The translations under genes and the position numbers were made by a program. Under the pieces are notes generated by a model. The model did no database searches and was not told the DNA's origin. It saw only the letters and a program-made list of their open reading frames with translations. Positions 25,874 to 33,947 of a stretch of 64,000 nucleotides of DNA are shown piece after piece (the first letter of the stretch is position 1; every line of letters starts with the position of its first letter). Origin of the DNA: an uncultured Acetatifactor sp. (lineage in GTDB: Bacteria > Bacillota > Clostridia > Lachnospirales > Lachnospiraceae); contig CAJUJN010000012.1 of NCBI GenBank assembly GCA_910586775.1, forward strand, positions 1 through 64,000, written 5' to 3'.

Positions 25874-25978
25874 AGACTCACAGAGCCATAGCGGGAACAC
25901 CTGCAACGGATACCTTGTCTCATAGAAATATACTCGATATCCTCCGCAGCTGCCTCCCCGCGACAGCCCCATGAGTCT
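25874..25978 (-). other. Long interrupted stem between GH13 gene and mntP
   Basis: On the minus strand AGACTCA and TGAGTCT (25972-25978 and 25874-25880) close a structure that also pairs GCGGGGA/TTCCCGC and CTGCGG-GGATA/TATCC-TTGCAG. The loop contains GAGACAAGG. TTTT follows the closing arm. It may be the terminator of the GH13 gene or a control element of mntP. Confidence 0.5.
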
Positions 25979-26017
25979 CGCAATTTATCTCTGAAAACCC
26001 TGATGTGGGCATCCGTC

Positions 26018-28021
26018 TCAGCGGAAGCTCTTCACCCACGCGATCAGGGAGTCATGATACACATTCTCTGCCACGTCCCGGCGCATCTGGTCCGTTATCG
26101 GCCCGTTCTTCTCCATGATGGCCAGAATCGCTTCCTGAAGGCCTGCAATTCTTCCCTCTTCAAATACCTTCTTCAGCGCCTCTTCCGCCACGGTCTTTCC
26201 GTCTGCGGGTCCCGAAGCGGTCCTGGTTTCGGCTGCTTTGTCAGGCTCCGGTGCAGAACCGGTTCCATTGGAGGTTTCCCCGGAAGCAGCAGCACAGCAG
26301 TTTGCCGTCTGTGCGGTTTCCTGCCCTGTCATCTCTTTGCCGGACACATCCGCTGCCGCCTCTTTACCGGCCGATTCCTGACCTGCTGCCTTTTCGCCGG
26401 ATGTCTCCGGACATGCAGCTTTTTCACCGCACGCCTCCTGACCTGACGCTTCTTCGCCGAACGTCTTCTGTGCTGCTGCCTCTTCAGCGCACACATGCTG
26501 ACCTGCCGTCTCTCCTCCGCACATATGCTGACCTGCAGCCCTTTCACCGGACATTTCCTGCCCTGTCTGCCGGACTGCTTCCGTTCCGGCAGCAGATTCA
26601 TGCTCAGGTTCTTTGACTGCGGCGGCAGATGCCTGTTCCGGATTGCTGTCCTGTGCATCCTTTGCCCATTCACCGTCCAGAGGCACCCAGATTTCACCGG
26701 AATTCGCCTTTACGTTCACCGCAATACGGCCTCCTTCCACCCTGACCTTCTGGCCGGTAAGCGCCCCTATATACTCCGCTGCGTTTCCGGCAGGCAGGGT
26801 CATCACATAATCGCTGTCGTCGTTGTTCACCGTCACCACAACGGACTCCCCGTTGTAATTTCTGGCGAAAGCATACTGACGATTGGTCAGCATCAGCTCC
26901 TGATAGTCTCCGTAAGAGATAGCCTTTACCTTCCGGCGCACTTTACCCAACGCAGCGATCAGAGCGGTGCAGGCATTCTTCTCCAGCGCTTCAGCGAAAT
27001 CCGACAGCGAAAGAGCGGGTCGCAGAGAATCATCGGAATAACGTTCCTTTTTGCCTTCAATACCAAATTCCGAGCCATAGTAGACAGAGGGAATGCCCGG
27101 AAGTGTGTACAGCAGCACATGAACCGGAGCGAAATGAGCCTTATTGTTCAGCTTCGTGTAAATTCGTTCCACATCGTGATTGTCCACGAAATTATACAGC
27201 TTCAGTCCCTCAGGCCGATTTCCGCCCATGCCGTACAGGCGTTTCACCGTGTGGGCTATCTCGAAGTAATTATGGTCATTGTGTCCGGAGTACAGAGCCT
27301 TGTGCAGATTATAATTTGTGACGGAATGCAGCGTCCCCTCATTGACCCAGCGGGTATAATCCCCGTGAATGACCTCGCCCATAAGCCAGAACTCCGGCTT
27401 CACCTCGTCCGCCACATGGCGCAGCGCTCTCATATAATCGAAATTCAGTACATCTGCCGCGTCCAGACGGATACCGTCGATGTCGAACTCACTGACCCAG
27501 AACCGCACCACATCGCAGATATAATCTCTCACAGCAGGATTCTGTTGATTCAGCTTGGCCAGCAAATCGTAGCCGCCCCAGTTTTCATAGGAGAAGCCGT
27601 CGTTGTACTGGTTGTTCCCCCAGAAATTCACGTTGCAGTACCAGTCCTTGTAAGGGGAGTTCTCCCGCTTCTCCCGGATGTCCTTGAAAGCAAAGAAGTC
27701 CCTGCCTGTATGGTTGAACACGCCGTCCAGGATGACCCGGATTCCCTGCCTGTGGCATTCCGCCACATAAGCTTTTAAATCTTCGTTGGTGCCCAGACGG
27801 CTGTCCAGCTTTTTGTAATCCGTGGTTTCATATCCATGTCCCACCGACTCAAACAAAGGACCGATGTAGATTGCATTGCATCCAATCGCCTTTATATGCG
27901 CAATCCAGGGAATCAGCGTGTTCAATCGATGTACCGGCTCTTCGTAAGAATTCTCCCTGGGTGCCCCGGTAAGCCCCAGTGGATAGATATGGTAAAATAT
28001 TGCCTCATCATACCATGCCAT
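26018..28021 (-). CDS. Alpha-amylase family (GH13) enzyme with repeat-bearing C-terminal tail
   Basis: Residues 1-~440 form a GH13 barrel and C-domain. The four conserved regions are VILDGVFNHTG, GIRLDAAD (nucleophile D187), MGEVI (acid E216) and FVDNHD (D283). There is no signal peptide, so it probably acts on internal alpha-glucans or maltodextrins. Residues ~490-570 are about eight decapeptide repeats (consensus like ETSGEKAAGQ). They are followed by a Ser/Thr/Ala-rich stretch and a short helical end domain (EEALKKVFEEGRIAGLQEAIL…). The tail is not part of any GH13 domain I know. Specific activity cannot be assigned. Confidence 0.9.
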   Translation of the reverse strand: MAWYDEAIFYHIYPLGLTGAPRENSYEEPVHRLNTLIPWIAHIKAIGCNAIYIGPLFESVGHGYETTDYKKLDSRLGTNEDLKAYVAECHRQGIRVILDGVFNHTGRDFFAFKDIREKRENSPYKDWYCNVNFWGNNQYNDGFSYENWGGYDLLAKLNQQNPAVRDYICDVVRFWVSEFDIDGIRLDAADVLNFDYMRALRHVADEVKPEFWLMGEVIHGDYTRWVNEGTLHSVTNYNLHKALYSGHNDHNYFEIAHTVKRLYGMGGNRPEGLKLYNFVDNHDVERIYTKLNNKAHFAPVHVLLYTLPGIPSVYYGSEFGIEGKKERYSDDSLRPALSLSDFAEALEKNACTALIAALGKVRRKVKAISYGDYQELMLTNRQYAFARNYNGESVVVTVNNDDSDYVMTLPAGNAAEYIGALTGQKVRVEGGRIAVNVKANSGEIWVPLDGEWAKDAQDSNPEQASAAAVKEPEHESAAGTEAVRQTGQEMSGERAAGQHMCGGETAGQHVCAEEAAAQKTFGEEASGQEACGEKAACPETSGEKAAGQESAGKEAAADVSGKEMTGQETAQTANCCAAASGETSNGTGSAPEPDKAAETRTASGPADGKTVAEEALKKVFEEGRIAGLQEAILAIMEKNGPITDQMRRDVAENVYHDSLIAWVKSFR
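26320..26558. repeat. 30-bp in-frame tandem repeat in the GH13 gene
   Basis: Eight degenerate 30-base units encode decapeptides such as EMSGERAAGQ, HMCGGETAGQ and EACGEKAACP. They separate the enzyme domains from the C-terminal helical domain. Confidence 0.88.
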
Positions 28022-28200
28022 ATTGTGTTTCCTCCTATCCAGCTGCCATTTATGGCAGCTTGTACCGCCTGCGGCCGTTATGCCGCATCAGCGGAATTCC
28101 TTATTCCAGTATAATCAGAACGGGGAAAATAGTCAACTGTCCGCTGGCAATTCTTAAGTCCAAATCATTTCTTGCTACTGTTCGCACCTCAGCTTGACCG

Positions 28201-28250
28201 AAAGAAACCGATGGTATAGACTGTTCTCAGTCGGAACCATCGGTTTCTTT
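28201..28250. terminator. Bidirectional hairpin beside the IS66 remnant
   Basis: AAAGAAACCGATGGT (28201-28215) and ACCATCGGTTTCTTT (28236-28250) form a perfect 15-bp stem with T-rich edges on both strands. The stem overlaps the stop codon of the transposase remnant. Confidence 0.75.
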
Positions 28251-28640
28251 ATCCAAAGATCCGGAATACTCTGTCAAATAAGTTAAGGCCTTCCTCCTGG
28301 CGCATCATAACAGGCATACTCATGCACTGACAGAGATACCCGATGCTCTCGAAACTCCGGAATGACACGGCCTGCTGCTGTTTTCTCTTATAACCTCTCA
28401 GAAGCCTTTCAGCTTCGTTGTTGGTGGTGGGCACCATGGGGTCATGCAGGAAAAGGAGTTGGTTATGCATGCATTTCCTTATTCCATGTCCGGTCCGGCT
28501 CGTTCCAGATGCTGTCTTTAAGCCCGCGCAGCACATGAACTGGGCATTCCTGGCGGGCTTCCAGGACGGCAACCAGGTCTTCATAGATGGCAGCCGGGTC
28601 CCTGTTTCTGTCCTTATGCATATCAAAACCCTCACTTTCT
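28249..28640 (-). pseudogene. IS66-family transposase remnant
   Basis: The C-terminal part reads LLFLHDPMVPTTNNEAERLL then RGYKRKQQQAVSFRSFE, the conserved end of IS66 TnpC transposases including the TNNEAER catalytic glutamate. Upstream similarity continues in another frame (IYEDLVAVLEARQECP), so there is a frameshift near 28500. TnpA, TnpB, the N-terminus and clear inverted ends are missing. It is immobile debris downstream of the MATE gene. Confidence 0.85.
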
Positions 28641-28659
28641 GGTAAGAGTATTGCATGTG

Positions 28660-30012
28660 CTACTCTTTGGTCAGCACCCCCATATATTTCTCCCATTTTC
28701 CGGTGAGCACTCTCGTCACAAAGCAGATGCCCCGCACCAGCCAGTCCGCGGTCATGGCGATATATACGCCGAAGATCCCCAGATCCATCCCCCTGGCCAG
28801 GATATAGGCCAGTCCTATCCTGCAGATCCACATGGATGCAATAGCCACCACCATGGGAAACCGCACATCCCCCGCCGCCCGCAGTCCGTTGGGCAGGGCG
28901 AATGCCAGAGGATGCACCAACATGCAGCAGATACAATGGTAACACAAAAGCCGACCCGTCAGCCGGGCTGTCTCCTGGCTGAGCCGGTACATCCCGAAAA
29001 TCGGCTCCCTGAAAACAATCAGCATAATCCCGATGATGCCCACAAAAAGGTACGCCGCCCGCAGCAGCCGAAACATATACTCCCTGGCCTGCTTATATTC
29101 CCCGGCTCCCACACACTGTCCCACCACCGTGACGATGGCTGTCCCCACAGCCCCTGCGGGAATCAGCTGGAAATTGCCCACGTTTCCCGTAATCGCATTT
29201 GCCGTGATAGCCGCCGTCCCGAAGCTGGCGGTAAGGCTGGAGAGCAGAATCTTCCCCACCTGGAAGATGCTGCTCTCCAGGCCGCTGGGAATTCCTATAT
29301 AGAGGATTTTGTGCAGGATGGGTCTGTCCAGCCCGATTCTGCGGCTCACCGGCACCTCGCCTCCATGAAGCAGCAGAATGCAGATCACAGCCGCTGAGAG
29401 CAGGCGGGATACGAGTGTGGAAAGAGCCGCCCCCGCCACGCCCATGTTCAGCCCGTAGATCAGCAGCGCGTTTCCCGCCACATTCACCAGGTTGGAAAAC
29501 AGGGAGACCTTCATGGACACCCTGGAATTGCCCACCGCCCGGAACAATGCCGCGCCGCTGTTATAGATGCCTAAAAAAGGAAAGGACACCGCATTGAAAT
29601 AAAAGTAAATTCTGGCATTGCCCATTACATCCCCGTCAATATTGCCGTAAATTGCTGCCAGGATCTGCCTGTTTCCAAGCAGGGACACAGCCATAAAGAC
29701 CATCGCCATGGCCGAGACCGCCAGAAACAGCTGGTTGGCGGCTCTCGCCACCTTCTCCCTGTCCCCCTTGCCGATATACTGCGCCACCGTCACGGCTCCA
29801 CCGGAAGCCACCGCCCCGAACAGTCCGATGAGAAGGACGCTTATGGTATCCACCAGAGAAATGCCGGACACCGCCGCCTCCCCGCAGGAAGCCACCATCA
29901 TGGTATCCGCCATCCCAATGGCCACGGACAGAAGCTGCTCCAGCACCAGAGGAATTACCAGGTCTCTTAACTGTTTATTCGTAAACATCATTACGTATGC
30001 ACGTTTGTGCAT
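28660..30012 (-). CDS. MATE-family efflux transporter
   Basis: A 12-helix cation-coupled exporter of about 450 residues. It opens with FTNKQLRDLVIPLVLEQLL and GMADTMMVASCGEAAVSG, typical of a NorM/DinF-like group common in gut Clostridia. The substrate is unknown, possibly drugs or metabolites. The start is uncertain. 30012 follows AAAGGA closely, family alignment favours MFTNKQ at 29988, and a TTG at about 30027 has the best-spaced ribosome site. The earlier GTG lies inside an inverted repeat (TTCCTGCCC at 30032-30040, GGGCAGGAA at 30053-30061) that probably terminates the upstream GH140-like gene. Confidence 0.9.
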   Translation of the reverse strand: MHKRAYVMMFTNKQLRDLVIPLVLEQLLSVAIGMADTMMVASCGEAAVSGISLVDTISVLLIGLFGAVASGGAVTVAQYIGKGDREKVARAANQLFLAVSAMAMVFMAVSLLGNRQILAAIYGNIDGDVMGNARIYFYFNAVSFPFLGIYNSGAALFRAVGNSRVSMKVSLFSNLVNVAGNALLIYGLNMGVAGAALSTLVSRLLSAAVICILLLHGGEVPVSRRIGLDRPILHKILYIGIPSGLESSIFQVGKILLSSLTASFGTAAITANAITGNVGNFQLIPAGAVGTAIVTVVGQCVGAGEYKQAREYMFRLLRAAYLFVGIIGIMLIVFREPIFGMYRLSQETARLTGRLLCYHCICCMLVHPLAFALPNGLRAAGDVRFPMVVAIASMWICRIGLAYILARGMDLGIFGVYIAMTADWLVRGICFVTRVLTGKWEKYMGVLTKE

Positions 30013-30134
30013 TCCTTTCTTATTCAATTTCTTCCTGCCCAAATCGGGCACCGGGCAGGAAATGTCATGATATCATCCGTACATTCTGTCCTGATACAGC
30101 CTGTCTTAAAAGAGCACGAAGCGCGGAAAAACTG

Positions 30135-31493
30135 TCATGAGCGATCCGGCAGGGATTCCGTATCCGCCAGCAGCACCAGCACGCAGTCTGTACCGTCTTC
30201 TCTCTCCGGCGGCGCAAACAAGGCCTCTCCGCCTCCGGTAATTCCTCCGGCATAAGTACAGAGTCCCGTGACAGGATCCATCCAGTAAGCCTCCAGCTCT
30301 CTCCCCTCAAAAGCCTCCAGGGACAAAACGAACTGCCTGCCGTTCACCGTATAGGCCAGCAGAAAATCCTCTCCGGCGAAGACACTGATATAGTCATATT
30401 TCTCCCCCTGTCCGCGGAGCACCCATTCCCCGGCAGGATGTCCTTTTTCAAAACCCACCCGCTCACACAGCTTTTTCAGATGAACCATCTGGGCGCCTCC
30501 GGGATGATGAATGGCATCCGTCCAGAGATATTTCGCCCCGAAAGCTCCCTCCCTGGAAGTATCCCTGTAAAACTGCATGATGGAATTATGCCCGTACACA
30601 TGCCCTGCCGCCCCGGCAAACACGCTCCAATAGGCATACCTTCTCACATCCGCCGCTTTCCAGTAAGGCTGGGTATTGTCGTGAAGCCCCTGCAGTATCC
30701 ACTCATAGGACGGCTCGCCGTCCAGCACTGGTTTTGCCGGCGTCCTTCCCCTGTCCCGTTCCACATACTTCCAGCTGTCCTCGCCGAACCACCCTTCCCT
30801 CGCCGTATTGTCATCCCATTCCTGCATGCTGACCTGGTCATAACGCCTGTGACCGGACTGGAACAGATTGAAGTCAAGCCAGTCCTCCTCGTGAAACCAG
30901 AGGGAAGAACTGGTCCGGCCAAACGGATGGTAAGTTACAAGCCTGTCCGGCCTGTCCGCCTTCATCAACCTGCCCATGCGCCGGAATACGTCAGCCGCCG
31001 CATCCCCCCGCACATCTCCTCCCACGATCCAGATAATATGAGGACAATCATGGTAGCGTTCCAGAACAAACTTCATATAGGCATCCACATTGCCGCTGTT
31101 CAGGCAGCCGCTTTTTACCATGCTGCTGCCCCACACGGGAAGCAATCCCAGGAAAAGCCCCAGCTCCCCGGCCATTTCCACCACCGCATCCACATGCTTC
31201 CAGAAGCCTCCCTCCGTGTCCGGCCTGGCCGGATCCCCGTCTGTCAGCGCGCTGTCTCCGGCTCTGTTTTTCTGGTCCGCCGTATGAACGAAGTCTGCCA
31301 GTATCACATTGTAGCCCAGTTCCTTTCTGTTTCTCAGGTACAGAAAACTCTCCTCCAGCGTCAGCTGGTGAAACAGAAGCCATGCCGTATCCCCCAGGAA
31401 AAAGAAGGGCTCTTCGCCGCAGCGAAAATACCTTCCGTCCTCCGTCACCTTCAAGGGTCCTTTTTCCCAGGGTGCTTTCTCTTTTCCCTTCAT
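30135..31493 (-). CDS. DUF4038 (GH140/apiosidase-like) glycosidase
   Basis: A 452-residue TIM-barrel enzyme with the DUF4038 signature GDTAWLLFHQL near residue 34, HIIWIVGGDVRGD carrying a probable catalytic Asp, and KPVLDGEPSYEW carrying a probable catalytic Glu. A C-terminal beta-sandwich follows. The founding GH140 enzyme is an apiosidase acting on rhamnogalacturonan II, but most DUF4038 members are untested, so the substrate is open. It lacks a signal peptide. It ends the minus-strand series after GH29, GH42 and GH31 genes and is 129 bases from the GH31 stop. Confidence 0.85.
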   Translation of the reverse strand: MKGKEKAPWEKGPLKVTEDGRYFRCGEEPFFFLGDTAWLLFHQLTLEESFLYLRNRKELGYNVILADFVHTADQKNRAGDSALTDGDPARPDTEGGFWKHVDAVVEMAGELGLFLGLLPVWGSSMVKSGCLNSGNVDAYMKFVLERYHDCPHIIWIVGGDVRGDAAADVFRRMGRLMKADRPDRLVTYHPFGRTSSSLWFHEEDWLDFNLFQSGHRRYDQVSMQEWDDNTAREGWFGEDSWKYVERDRGRTPAKPVLDGEPSYEWILQGLHDNTQPYWKAADVRRYAYWSVFAGAAGHVYGHNSIMQFYRDTSREGAFGAKYLWTDAIHHPGGAQMVHLKKLCERVGFEKGHPAGEWVLRGQGEKYDYISVFAGEDFLLAYTVNGRQFVLSLEAFEGRELEAYWMDPVTGLCTYAGGITGGGEALFAPPEREDGTDCVLVLLADTESLPDRS

Positions 31494-31622
31494 TCCCGCG
31501 TTCCTTTCCTTCTTTTCTGCTCAGGCTTAAGACTTTTGCCCGATGTCTCTTCTTTCCGTCCGGCAAAGGTTTCCGGCCGGAAGCACCTGCCAATGGCCAA
31601 AAGCTGCCCACGACTTTCCCAT

Positions 31623-33947
31623 TCACTGCAGAAAGCTTACACATAGCTCTTTCCCCTGATATTCCACTTCCCGCACACTGCTGCCCCGGGCTGTATACAG
31701 CGTAACCTTCCACCTTGAAGGATAAGGATAGCTTCCCTCCGCCGCTCCAAGCGTGAGTTCGCCGTCTTCCTCTTTCCAGGATACCCTGACAGCGGCATAT
31801 TCCCCTCTCTGGTAGCCGTATCCGTTGCCGCTGTCCATGTAGCAGGTAAATGCCCCGTCCTTTCCCGCATACACCTCCAGCTCCATTTCCTCCGGGCGCT
31901 GCTCATGATACAGATCCGCTGTCTCAGCATTATCCACGGCCAGGATACTTCCCGCCCTGATATACAGGGGCATCTTCTCCACCGGGGCCCGGGCATGAAA
32001 TTCCTGTCCGCCATCCAGATATTCCTTTGTATCATAGTCATACCAGCCGTCTCCTTTCGGCAGGTAAACCTTTCTGGACTTCTCCCGCTGCAAAGGCGTA
32101 TTGCCCGGCCCGTACTCCATGGGAAAGGTAACCGGGCATACCAGAAAATCGCCGAACAGATACTCGTCCTCTGTCTCCGCCGCCTTATCATCCTCCCCAT
32201 AATCGAAAATCAGACTCCGCATGGACATGGCGTCTTCCTTCCATATCCTGTAGGCCAGAGCATAAAAATACGGCACAAGGCGGTAGCGGAGGCGGATATA
32301 TCTGACAATCGTGTCATAATACACATCACCCTCCTGCCCGAACTGCCATGGCTCTCTGGGCGTATCCGTACCGTGGGAGCGCATCACAGGCAGGAAGGTA
32401 CCGTATTGGAGCCATCTCACATAGAGCTCGCAATAGCCCTTGTCCCCGACGCCCTCTTCGAAGTCACCATGCCAGAACCAGGGATGTGTACCCTCTTTGG
32501 CACCGCTCCATCGCTTCCATGCTTCCTGGTTCCCCACGAAAAAGGCTCCGATATCCATATTCCAATAAGGAATCCCGCTGGCCGCCATCTGCAAACCCTC
32601 CACGATCTGGCGCTTAAGCACATCCCATGTGGCCGCAATATCCCCTGACCATAATACGGCGCCGTACTTCTGGGAAGAGAGATATCCGGAACGTGTCAGG
32701 TTCATCACCCTGGTCTCCGGGGCGGCTTTCCTCTGGTTATCATGAATCCCTTTTGCGTGGTACACTGCGTACACATTGGCTTTCCTGGCATCCATATACC
32801 TGGTCAGCTCCGCTTTGGATATCCGGTACCGTTCCCCGGCGCTGCGTTTCTCCGCCCCGTTCCAGTCCGGTGTAAAAGGCTCCGTGGAATCGCACCACCA
32901 GGCATCCACACCGCCGGAAAACAGTTCCCGTTCACACTGCTTCCAGTAAAGCGCCCTGGCTTCTCCGTCGAAGGCATCGTAAGTAGAAAGGTTGGCATAC
33001 AGCTTGCCTGCCTCCATCATCTCCCTGTTGTCCTCCCCGCCCTTGTTCATATTGGGCCATACGGACAGCATCAGGCCAATGCCCTGCTCATGAAGGTTGT
33101 CCGTCAGCTCTTTCAGATCGGGATAGCGGGTTTTGTCCAGATGCTTATCCCCCCATTTTCCCTCCTCCCAGGAGAGCCAGTCCTGCACCAGACAGGACAC
33201 CGGAATCTGCCTGCGCCTGAATTCCTCCGCCGTACTTTTAAGCTCCGCCTGGGATCTGTACCGTTCCCTGGACTGGATATAGCCGTAAGCCCATCTGGGC
33301 AGCATAGCCGCCTTGCCCGTAATCCTGCGGATTCCCCGGACCAGTCCCGCCATGTCCTCCGCCATGATCACATAGTAGGCAGCCTGCTCCACCGCATCCA
33401 TGGATATGGTGACCTGATTGTCCCGCTCCTCATACACCATCAGGCAGTCTGCATCCAGCAGCACCCCGTAACCTGCGTCGGACACAAATACCGGCATGGG
33501 AATCTGCATGTTATTCTGATAGAGATGCTGGGTACAGTTCCTGTAACTGGCAATGCCGTCCTCGTGCTGACCCAATCCCAGGATGCGCTCCTTCTCTCCG
33601 ATGGAGAAAACAAGCTTTGCCTCATAAGCGTCTGCCACCTTTGTCTCCCCGGCATTTTCCACAACCGTCCTCTCCCCGTCCACGGTTTTCTTCACCGCTA
33701 CCCGGGCCTTCCCCTCGATCACATAGCGGGTTACCGCCCTGGGGATGAAGCTGCAGGACTCCTGCACCAGCACAGGGCGCTCCCCGGCATTTTTCACAAA
33801 TTCCAGCCGGCCAGCCTGTCCTGTTCCTCCTTCTCCCCGCGCCGCCTGCGCAACCATGCTTTCATCCGGCGCAAATTCCTTCTCAATGATATCTCCCGGT
33901 TCTCTGCACACACCGTCCGGCGTACATACCACTCTGATGATCTTCAT
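31623..33947 (-). CDS. GH31 alpha-glycosidase (alpha-glucosidase/alpha-xylosidase type)
   Basis: A 774-residue GH31 enzyme. The nucleophile is D353 in DAWWCDSTEP and the acid/base D436 in VLWSGDIAATW, with LPRWAYGYIQSRERY as the family entry motif. The change from the usual DMNE to DSTE puts it outside the best-known subgroups, so alpha-xylosidase, alpha-glucosidase or alpha-galactosidase activity are all possible. The ATG at 33947 has GGGAGGA before it and overlaps the GH42 stop codon in ATGA, showing translational coupling. It is cytoplasmic. Confidence 0.92.
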   Translation of the reverse strand: MKIIRVVCTPDGVCREPGDIIEKEFAPDESMVAQAARGEGGTGQAGRLEFVKNAGERPVLVQESCSFIPRAVTRYVIEGKARVAVKKTVDGERTVVENAGETKVADAYEAKLVFSIGEKERILGLGQHEDGIASYRNCTQHLYQNNMQIPMPVFVSDAGYGVLLDADCLMVYEERDNQVTISMDAVEQAAYYVIMAEDMAGLVRGIRRITGKAAMLPRWAYGYIQSRERYRSQAELKSTAEEFRRRQIPVSCLVQDWLSWEEGKWGDKHLDKTRYPDLKELTDNLHEQGIGLMLSVWPNMNKGGEDNREMMEAGKLYANLSTYDAFDGEARALYWKQCERELFSGGVDAWWCDSTEPFTPDWNGAEKRSAGERYRISKAELTRYMDARKANVYAVYHAKGIHDNQRKAAPETRVMNLTRSGYLSSQKYGAVLWSGDIAATWDVLKRQIVEGLQMAASGIPYWNMDIGAFFVGNQEAWKRWSGAKEGTHPWFWHGDFEEGVGDKGYCELYVRWLQYGTFLPVMRSHGTDTPREPWQFGQEGDVYYDTIVRYIRLRYRLVPYFYALAYRIWKEDAMSMRSLIFDYGEDDKAAETEDEYLFGDFLVCPVTFPMEYGPGNTPLQREKSRKVYLPKGDGWYDYDTKEYLDGGQEFHARAPVEKMPLYIRAGSILAVDNAETADLYHEQRPEEMELEVYAGKDGAFTCYMDSGNGYGYQRGEYAAVRVSWKEEDGELTLGAAEGSYPYPSRWKVTLYTARGSSVREVEYQGKELCVSFLQ

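Noticed and set aside
25866..26017. yybP-ykoY manganese riboswitch before mntP
   Set aside because: A stem and a GGGGAG stretch are present, but the conserved paired loops could not be matched.
28249..28640. Active IS66 element
   Set aside because: Only the transposase C-terminus remains, frameshifted, with no TnpA/TnpB and no clear terminal repeats.
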